From Chelydra serpentina (lineage: Eukaryota; Chordata; Testudines; Chelydridae): 64,000 nucleotides of DNA. The position numbers were made by a program, and so were the translations under genes. The notes beneath the pieces are model-generated. The model saw only the letters and a list, made by a program, of their open reading frames with translations. It made no database searches and was not told the DNA's origin. Of this stretch, positions 56,166 through 64,000 are shown piece by piece (the stretch's first letter is position 1; every line of letters starts with the position of its first letter). The stretch covers positions 31,596,501-31,660,500 of the forward strand of contig JBAIAC010000023.1 in the NCBI GenBank assembly GCA_037349315.1. The letters are read 5' to 3'.

Positions 56166-56387
56166 TGTTTCTAGGACTTTTCAGTAGTCTGAGAATACGT
56201 ATCTAGAGAATAAGATACTATAATGTCCCAGTCCTTGTTCCTCCTTCCCTTTAACATGTTTTAATTTTATATTGCCAGATTAAAATATAGAGTGTAGACA
56301 ATGGAATTGCATTGTTCGGGCCAAGGAAATATCTCTGAGATGTTGATGTTGGTATTGAGGTGTTGGATAAGGCACTCTGTCCACACA

Positions 56388-56672
56388 GAGTATGCCTTCA
56401 CTGATGAAAGGAAAAAAAAAAAAAGTGTGTTCTTAACTCGGGTTAGCTAATCAGCCAACTCAGTTTTAAAACAGCAGTGAAGACATGGCAACTCTGCTTT
56501 TACCTTGGTTTAGCAACTCAAGTTCCATCCCAGGCTCCCCTGTAGATATTAACTCAAGCTGCTAACTTGAATTAAAAGCAGAGTCACCGTATCTTCACGA
56601 CTACTGTAATCCAGGTTAGCTAACCTGAGTTAGTTAAGAACATACTCGCTCCCACAAAGTGAAGACATACCC
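56388..56672. mobile_element. Harbinger-type MITE with long inverted arms
   Basis: The right end GTGAAGACATACCC is followed by TAA (56673-56675). The left end AGTATGCCTTCACT is its diverged mirror. The arms continue inward: GTGTTCTTAACTCGGGTTAG against TAACCTGAGTTAGTTAAGAA. The left target duplication is not clear. Confidence 0.65.
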
Positions 56673-56744
56673 TAAGAATCAGGTTTTTCTAAGATGTCTC
56701 ATTCTGTGTATCATCATCACTTATTGGTGTTTGCGTTTCCCCAG

Positions 56745-57059
56745 GCAACAAACCAGGAAGAATATAGGGATAAAGAACTTGACCAAGAAAGCTTTCCAAG
56801 AATGGATGACAGCAGGTCTGTGGACGGAGAACTGAGACATGGAATACTCAACGAAATGGGGGATAAAATCATCCAAGATGAGAGGTTCCTAAGCATTTGC
56901 TATAACTCCCAACATGAGCAACAACAAGAAGAGATCAGTTCAAGCCACACAGGAACATCCCCATCCCCCTTTAAGGAAGGATGCTCCGAGGATATAAATG
57001 AGGCACACATCCCTCCTAAGGAACAGGAAAATCACCCATGCTCTCCAACACCAGTCTAA
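56745..57059 (+). CDS. Candidate terminal exon of an unrecognised gene
   Basis: Follows a good acceptor (GTTTGCGTTTCCCCAG) and is open for 104 codons to a TAA: ATNQEEYRDKELDQESFPRM ... HPCSPTPV. Acidic and Ser/Gln-rich, with the composition of a real protein tail rather than a repeat. No family recognised. Entry phase 0 does not obviously match the previous candidate exon, so the gene model is incomplete. Confidence 0.3.
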   Translation, partial: ATNQEEYRDKELDQESFPRMDDSRSVDGELRHGILNEMGDKIIQDERFLSICYNSQHEQQQEEISSSHTGTSPSPFKEGCSEDINEAHIPPKEQENHPCSPTPV

Positions 57060-58376
57060 TGGAGCCAAGGGAGGAAGCTTGTTGCACTTTCCCACCATCT
57101 AACTTCTTTTTTGGTCTGTCAGAGCAACCCAATGATGCCCTAGGCAACCAGGATCAAATCACCTCACCAAAATACAGCCCGCTGATCCCATTCCACAAAA
57201 TTTAGCTCTTTTAGTTCCAATACTCATTGGCACATCTTTCACTTTTAATGGAAATCTGCAATAGCTATTCAAATGACACTTGCTGTTTCCAAATCTGCCT
57301 CAAGATAACCTCAACAACGCTGTATTAGTTAGATAACCAACTCAGATGTCATAATTACAACCCTGTTGAATTTATAAAAATTCACTGTTTTCTTAAAAAT
57401 CAAATAAATATGTGACTGGAAATGTGATTTGGATACATGATAGTGCTTGTTAACCAGTATTCAGAGCATTGCAAGCAGATCAATGGCTGTGATTCTCTCA
57501 GGTAGAGGATGGATTCTGGGGTGGAAGACTTCTCTTGCTGTTGCCAATATTGAATAGCACAGTAGCTTCTGACCACCACCACTAGCCTATTGGCACTTGT
57601 GCATGCATAATGTTTTCAAGTTGTGTTATAATGGTGCCTCTGGCTTTCACATGTTCAACTGTGTGCTACATAAATCCAGCTGTTGCTACTGTTAGGCAGG
57701 TGTCTGGCCTTGTTTTTCTGGTTTAAACTCAACTATGTATATTATTTAGTTCAGTGATATTCAGACTGAGGCATCGGAGCCGCAAGTGGCTCTTTAATGC
57801 GTCTCCTGCAGCTCTTTGCTGCAAATATTAAAACACTGTGTGATTGAATCATTAACCAATCCAAGTTATTAACCAATCAGGATGCTTTTACTATGTTATT
57901 AACCAATTGTAGAATACTTGGTCAGTCATTTTTCTGTGAGTATATAGTAAATGAAACAATGAATTCACACTACTGTGGCTTTTTTGGGTAATACTGATCA
58001 CTAATTTGGCTCCTGAGCCACTGAGGTCTGAGTATCATTGATTTAGTTAATGATTTTGAATTGCACAGTATTTTCTGACCATCACCACTTGGGTTTTCAA
58101 TAATGACTGTCATCTCTAAATCGATCTGCCACATACCAATAGTTACCACTATCTATCTATGGTGGTTCCCAGCAGTGAGTAGGGTGGGAGGAGAATTGTG
58201 GCCCATGCCCATGTCTGCCTTGGAAGTGTCTACATTAAATAACTGCATCTTTCACTGCCAACCAGAGGATTAACTCTCTGCTTTGTAGCTTAACTAATGT
58301 TTTGTTCCCATAAAAAACATTCGTTATTGGTGATCATATCAACACCCAAGCCACATCATGACTAGAAAAGTGTTCA

Positions 58377-58994
58377 GTGGAGGAAAAAAGGATTCTGTTG
58401 CCACAAAGACAACGTAATGATGCCATGCAGAACACCATGGCCATTTGTAACATCGACACAGGGCCGGTGCAAGGAAGTTTCGCGCCCGAGGCGAAATTTC
58501 CTTGCACCAGCCCTGCGCCCCTGCCCCCCTCCCCCGCCCAGTTAACACGCGCCCCCCCCCCCCCCCAATGGCAGCCAGTCCATCCCCCCGCGGCGGCTCC
58601 CCACCCTCCCCATGGGCCGGCAGCCTCCCCCTGCCCGCGGCGCCTCCCCAACTCCTGGCTCAGCCACAGAGCTGGGAGGCGGGGGGCAGCTGCGGCCAGC
58701 CGCCCCAGGCGACTGCCTAGGGTCGCCTAGTGGGCGTGCCGGCCCTGCATGGACACCACCAGCTTAGTAGTACAGTCATCCTCACAAGCAAGTACTGCTG
58801 CTGCAAGCAGCAGACTACAGCAAACAAGCAAAACAAACAGCACACCATCACAGCCATTTCTGGATACAATAACAGAAGAAAAGGTAGAAACACTGAGGAG
58901 AGAGCATATGGTGAACTCCCAAATCCAGTCCTCAAACAAGATGAATAAAGAAGATTCAGATGTATTTGGCTTTTATCTGAACAAGTTCAGATGA
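58377..58994 (+). pseudogene. Candidate coding segment split by a hAT MITE
   Basis: The left part (58377-58458, from VEEKRILLPQRQRN) and right part (58748-58994, ending EDSDVFGFYLNKFR then stop) are in the same reading frame once the 289-bp MITE and one 8-bp duplication are disregarded. A possible acceptor (GTGTTCAG) precedes 58377. The tail resembles the BESS-type ends of MADF/Myb-like DNA-binding proteins, so it may be the last exon of an old transposon Myb gene or of a host gene. The MITE makes it a likely broken gene unless it is spliced around. Confidence 0.35.
58459..58747. mobile_element. hAT MITE inside a former reading frame
   Basis: Starts CAGGGCCGGTGCAAGG and ends GGGCGTGCCGGCCCTG (inverted). 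Flanked by CATCGACA (58451-58458) and CATGGACA (58748-58755), 7 of 8 identical. It contains a palindromic start (GGAAGTTTCGCGCC ... GGCGAAATTTCC) and a run of C at 58547-58566. No transposase. Confidence 0.88.
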
Positions 58995-58999
58995 ACATG

Positions 59000-61900
59000 C
59001 ACTAGGGCCTGCTACTGAAAACCATATGCTCAGCATTTTGTATTTGCATGCTTTTTGTATCTGCCATATTTTGTTTATTTTAATGGAATGGCTGACTCGC
59101 CACACGGCCTATGAAGAAGCAAGTATACCTATCAACAAGGACAGAATCCACAGCACCACAAAGCCATTCAATATACACACTAGGGCCCCAAATCAGCAAA
59201 ACGTAAGCACACAGGTAACTTTATACACAAATAATCCCATTTACTTCAGTGGGACTACTCATGGACTTAAAATTAAGCTCTTGTTTAACTAGGACCTAGA
59301 GCAGCAATCATCTTGGTGGTGGAAAATTGTGATAAGCGAGGCTAGCTACACACATCTTTTCAAATGCCAGCACAGAAATGGGTTTGTATTGGCAGATATC
59401 ACCTAGTGTTATGCATATCCCTTCACCGCCATGAGACCTTAGACTTGTCATCCATGAGGCTGTCACAGCATTAGGCACACCAAGTGCATTTGGTGAGTGA
59501 GGGTAAATACCACTTTATGAGATAAATAATGTATAACATCACAGTAGTGTTATGACCTTGGCTTTTCCAACACACACAGATGTTCTTTGTGATTCAGGTT
59601 GCATCTGCAAATACACATTTTTACATTTTGACAGTATATGAGCAATGCAGTGAGAAAACACTGAGTGCTATTACACCTTGCACACATTTTCTTTAGATTG
59701 CTACTGCTTCTGCAAATGCAGCCTGCATCACAAAGGGCATTTCTGTGACTTCTGTTATTCCTTATGAGGTTATTATAAATCCCACATAATGTAATTCACT
59801 ATTATTCAGCAAACACAGTGTGTGTGTACACATGTTGCTGCTGCTGGCATCAGAGATATGCACCCTGTGATCAGGTGAAAAGAGGGTGCTCATTTTCTGT
59901 TGCCAATGTGTTTCAGTGCAGCAGCTAGGCCATTCCACATAGTGCAAGAGGTTCTGTCGGGACTGTGCAGTTATCACGCAATATATCATATCATTCAGAA
60001 AACATGTCACTATGTATGTGGGAGTTGCTGTTGCTTCCTGCAGCACTGTGCCATCCTGTATAAGTGATGAGATTGTTTCAGACTTGTATAATACAAATGA
60101 TGGCTTTTTCAGAATAGGAAAAAAGATGTCAGAAAACTGTTCACCGTTTCATCATCCTCACCTACAAATGAACTGTGTATCACTGTGAATGAATGTTTAA
60201 GGCTACACACACCATATGAACCCTGTAAACAACAAATCCATGTATTTCTGGATGTACGTTCATGTAAATAAATTGACCATTACCTTCTATCCAGATGACA
60301 GTCATGGGTGTGTATTGCATAAAAGTGAATAAAAGTATATTCTGGGTGTGCTACAGTCTTTCCCCTACCAAAAGCTTGACCCTTTCTAAATATTTAATTT
60401 CATAACACACTTTACTAAGAATAAGATATTTCATAACTGTGGCCAATGGCAAACTTTATACATCAAAATTTAACTGGCATTTTGTCTTTATGTACTCTGC
60501 AGAGAGAGTACCTTCCCTCAGCGGCACCTATAAAACACATGAAAAATCAGACTGGTCAAGCCATCAGTAGTATTAGATGAGGGATACCCCAACACAAGGA
60601 AAACCCTTGCCAGAATCTCCACTAGCAGCTACAGCACCAACCTCAGCCAACTCTGTCTCAGTGGGAACAGGTGCGTCCATGGCATGGTCTTCCTCCCCAG
60701 CCACATCATGAACAGGAGATTCTCACCCAAAATCAGAAGCAACCTATTCTTCCAAAAACCCAAACAGAAGAAGGAAATTTGTCAGCACAGTCTCAAGGAA
60801 CAATGGCTGACCATTGACAGAGACATCAAATAATCCAGAAATGCCTCTGACTGGTCCTCTCTGTCTACATTTGCCCACTGCCTGATATCTTCAGCCAAAA
60901 ATTTCTGTTTCCTCTCTATTTGCTGACTGGCATTGGAAGCCACCTGAAGTCTGCATTTCAAGCTGTGCTGCTGCCTTGCAAAGTAGCTATTCAGAGATAT
61001 GCTATGCAATATGATCACTCCACATACACATCAAATTATGGTCCCAGAAGTTGATGGAAATGTCATCACCTAGGCAACATCTAGCCTCAATCTTCCTCTT
61101 GACTGCTGATCAGTATGTGTCTACTATAGGAAACTGAGTGACAAAGAAGTATACTAGCTAGTCACAGGAAGAATTTCTTCCAGTCTCCCATAACAACTTC
61201 CTATGTAACCTTCCCACTCCCATACTGTTTTTAGACAAAGACTGTGTATATACAGGGTGGCAGGAAAGGGACTCCTCAGCAATAATAAAATGAATACGTT
61301 CATATGTAAACAAACATATGTATAGTCATATTGAATCTATTCATGCACATTTGTATTAATTTCAAATAATATTATTCCCTTTCAGAACTTTATATATTCA
61401 TGACAACTAAAGGGCACTGAGTCTGTTGAAATGAACCAAAACTTTAGTATAGATAAATACCATATTTTAGTATTGGCTCAGCTCTATAAGAAGTATGTAA
61501 AAAGAGCACTTTCTTAATTAACAGATGTGTGTCTATTCAGTCACATCAGCTGACTTCAGTGAAAAAAGTAAAGGTTTGAAGGGTTGGGGTTTTCTTTTGT
61601 GTTTTTCCACCCCTCAGCTTTTTACACACACACTCCATAGCCTTGCAGAGGCAACATAACTAAGAATAAAGATTCCAAATGTAAAGACCCCAAATGATTT
61701 TGGGGGATTTGACTCAGACCCCATGCTATCTTGCTCATCATTATAATGGTTTACTAAATTCAAAACAGCTACACCTGTGCAATCACTAAAGGCAGAGAGA
61801 CTGCATAAGGCATAATGTGAAGATTATGGGGTTGCACAAGCATCACAGAACATAACTGACCTTTATTGCTAGTTGTGGTGATCAGGAAGGAAAGCAATCA

Positions 61901-62580
61901 GCCTGACTATTAGATTCTAGACTCGTTGCAGGACAGGCAGTTAGGAAAAAGCGTTTTACTTGGAAATTGAGCACATTTCATCTAGAATGAAAGTAAAACA
62001 AGAAATATAGAATCCCATAATCCCAGTCTTACAAGGTAAATTTTCAGAGTTGAACCAGATATTAATAATGCATGGTTGTTCACCATGAACTTTAAGGTAG
62101 ATAAAATGAAAGCTTGTGTTTGAACATGCCAAAAGTGCTAGCATGTCTCATGAACATCTATCCTTTCAATATATACAGAAAAATCCCTAAGTATTATTAT
62201 GCATACAACTGCCTCCCTGTAAGCCCACAACTACTACAGCAACTATACTGTCATGGGCAATAGCCCTGGCTCCCATTCCCCACCGAGTAGAGTAAGTAAC
62301 AAGGAGAGAAGTTAATTTTGCTTTGGTTTTTGGGACTAATAAAAATTTTTTTTAGGATTAAACAGGACAACAGTATGTGTCACATATTTTAATACATATT
62401 TTTCTGGAAGACATCCTGAGTATCTCCAAAGTGTTTGTCTCCAGAGGTATCTTCTCCTTTAAAGCTGAATTCTGTATTGTATTATGAATATACAGATCTA
62501 TCTCTCAGGTGAAAGTATAAATATTTCCAGCAAAAATGAAGCTTAATGTTTTATTTGTCAAGTCGTGTTGCCTTTATCCT
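59000..62580. other. Non-coding or unrecognised region between candidate gene and AKAP4-like copy 2
   Basis: 59185-59285 holds the interspersed repeat also seen at 27165 (CAGTGGGACTACTCATGGAC). Minus-strand open segments at 59762-60046 and 60782-61018 have protein-like composition but stops and no family match. The remainder is AT-rich with nothing recognised. Confidence 0.4.
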
Positions 62581-62785
62581 TGGTTATGGTTATGAGAAGT
62601 GCTGTTTATATGATGAAATAGACAAACAGACCATCCTCTTCTCTTGCACCTCCTGTATCTAAATCCAACTTCCCCACAATGCAGGACAGACTTCTCACAA
62701 GCTAAAAAGGAAATAAAAATTATAGCAGCTCCTTGTTAAATAATTGGAAACACACCACTAGTTGTTGGTAAAAATCTCTTCTTTA

Positions 62786-62808
62786 TGATGTCACCACTAC
62801 TATAGAAA
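62786..62808 (+). promoter_or_regulatory. CRE plus TATA-like box, AKAP4-like copy 2
   Basis: TGATGTCA at 62786-62793 and TATAGAAA at 62801-62808, with the same 7-bp gap as copy 1. The CRE lies 173 bp before the ATG (183 in copy 1). Flanking 5' sequence, including GGAGGCAACATCTCGAGTCT, is nearly identical between copies. Confidence 0.6.
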
Positions 62809-62958
62809 CGATGTGTTAACAAAGGTGAAGGTACCATCTGGCAGTAGAAGACCATGGAAAGTTGAGAGAGGAGGCAACATCTCGAGTCTGGCAGGGTCAT
62901 CATAGCAGCTCATCTAACACAAGAACACTGGTTACAGTCCTATTTTTAACCTGTAAAG

Positions 62959-64000
62959 ATGTCTCAGGAAGTTGACTGGTTACATAGCCAGGCAGGTGTG
63001 TGTAAAGTAGACCTCTACAACCCTGATGAACAGAAGGACCAGGACCGGAAAGTGATCTGTTTCGTCGATGTATCCAGCCTGAACGTAAAGGACAAAGATT
63101 CAAAAGCGAAGAAAGCTGCTAGCCAGGCCAGTAGCATCTCTGAACCTTCAAATGAACTTGATCTGGGGAATCTGGAGGAAAAAGAAGTCATTGTAATAAA
63201 GGACAATGAGAAGCATGATCATTCTAAAACTGAAGGAGCAGTATGTCTTTTCAAACAAGGTTCAACCGATGAACTCAGTGTTGTGAGCTGGCTCAACAAT
63301 GACCTTCAGAAATATGCAGCTGGACTCCAGCACGCACTGACCCCTTCAGATGCCCCTCAGAAACACAAAGATAGCAACACCTTCATTGATTCATCATTGT
63401 CCCAGAACAGTGACACATCTTTAAAGTCTGCCGGTGCCCAAAAGGGAAAAAAAGATCCAGATAATGTTTCATGCTATGTAAATAAGCTCTGTTCTTTGGT
63501 TTTTCAAATGGCACGTAAAGAGATCGCAGATAAATTGGAAGGTGCTGCCAGTAAGTGTATACACCAGGCAATTAATGAAAATAACAATCCCCATGGTTCT
63601 GTGAACAAAACTGCATCACAAACAGCCACTGCAGCAAGCACACAGAAACCCCAGAGTAAACTACCATCCCCCAGGACATCTCAAGAAAAGACTACCAAGA
63701 AGGAAGATACTCCAGGTTCCAAGGGAACATCACTCTTCTATGGTGAGATGTCTAATCAAAGTGGCTGTAGACAGGGGGAAAAGTCTGGAGATAAACAAAT
63801 GTGTCAGCAAGTAAAACAGTCTGGGCAGGATGATTCTGGTACTTCTGTGAGCAAGGGGTTAATGGTTTATGCAAATCAGGTTGCTTCAGACATGATGTTC
63901 TCATTTATGAAGACCATGAAAGTCCAAAGGAAGGATGGTAAGACACTCCCAGCTTGTGTAGTTTTGAAGAGAGTAATCCTCAAACACACCAAAGACGTCA
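62959..64000 (+). CDS. AKAP4-like A-kinase anchor protein, copy 2 (cut by window edge)
   Basis: Starts MSQEVDWLHSQAGVCKVDLY like copy 1 and stays open for 347 codons to the last base, without introns. About 90% identical to copy 1 at DNA level over most of this length, with mostly in-frame changes. Differences of interest: the first docking helix has a Phe for Val and a Cys for Tyr (SCYVNKLCSLVFQMARKEI), and the segment matching SKIASQMVNEAVEAS is reduced to NKTASQTATAAS. The block GLMVYANQVASDMMFSFMKT is unchanged. The retained frame suggests a working gene. The 3' part lies beyond the window. It could be an expressed paralogue or a young pseudogene broken further on. Confidence 0.88.
   Translation, partial: MSQEVDWLHSQAGVCKVDLYNPDEQKDQDRKVICFVDVSSLNVKDKDSKAKKAASQASSISEPSNELDLGNLEEKEVIVIKDNEKHDHSKTEGAVCLFKQGSTDELSVVSWLNNDLQKYAAGLQHALTPSDAPQKHKDSNTFIDSSLSQNSDTSLKSAGAQKGKKDPDNVSCYVNKLCSLVFQMARKEIADKLEGAASKCIHQAINENNNPHGSVNKTASQTATAASTQKPQSKLPSPRTSQEKTTKKEDTPGSKGTSLFYGEMSNQSGCRQGEKSGDKQMCQQVKQSGQDDSGTSVSKGLMVYANQVASDMMFSFMKTMKVQRKDGKTLPACVVLKRVILKHTKDV

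Noticed and set aside
59762..61018. Minus-strand segments (94 and 78 codons) with protein-like composition
   Set aside because: In-frame stops between them, no splice signals that join them, no family recognised. They may be a decayed transposon gene, but not enough to annotate.
1..64000. CRISPR arrays, bacterial operons, riboswitches, tRNA or rRNA genes
   Set aside because: The window is vertebrate nuclear DNA. Tandem repeats present are minisatellites, and no tRNA cloverleaf or rRNA segment was recognised.

Overview
ORGANISM. This is a vertebrate nuclear window: spliced genes, long AT-rich introns, and dense CR1 LINEs, hAT and PIF/Harbinger DNA transposons and DIRS-type retroelements. That repeat set, together with two host genes recognisable from mammals, fits a non-mammalian amniote, most likely a turtle. 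The species cannot be fixed from the sequence alone. LEFT HALF (about 2-31 kb, minus strand). Eight exons of PHC3 (Polyhomeotic homolog 3, a PRC1 subunit) run from 30844 down to 2169, with GT/AG splice sites and matching reading phases. They encode about 724 residues: the Gln/Pro-rich middle, the HD1 region, the FCS zinc finger and the first part of the SAM domain. The last SAM exon(s) lie left of base 1. The N-terminal exons were not found to the right. CENTRE AND RIGHT (plus strand). A complete intronless 785-codon AKAP4-like gene (sperm fibrous-sheath A-kinase anchor protein) sits at 34787-37144. A second AKAP4-like copy starts at 62959 and runs open off the right edge. Both keep a compact CRE + TATA-like promoter at the same distance from the ATG, so the promoter was duplicated with the gene. 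REPEATS. The most striking element is a complete 5.3-kb Harbinger transposon (44299-49588): TTA target duplication, terminal inverted repeats, an intact two-exon Myb/SANT protein gene and an intact 429-aa DDE transposase gene on the opposite strand. It lies within the broken remains of a DIRS-type retroelement. At least seven hAT elements (five with a good 8-bp target duplication), several Harbinger MITEs, CR1 tails and minisatellites fill the rest. UNCERTAIN CODING. At 54.3-59 kb (plus) several splice-bounded open segments may be an unrecognised gene; one of them is split by a hAT MITE. HOW IT FITS. The two AKAP4-like genes are transcribed against PHC3. If the missing PHC3 5' exons lie beyond 64 kb, both copies are nested antisense in a PHC3 intron.
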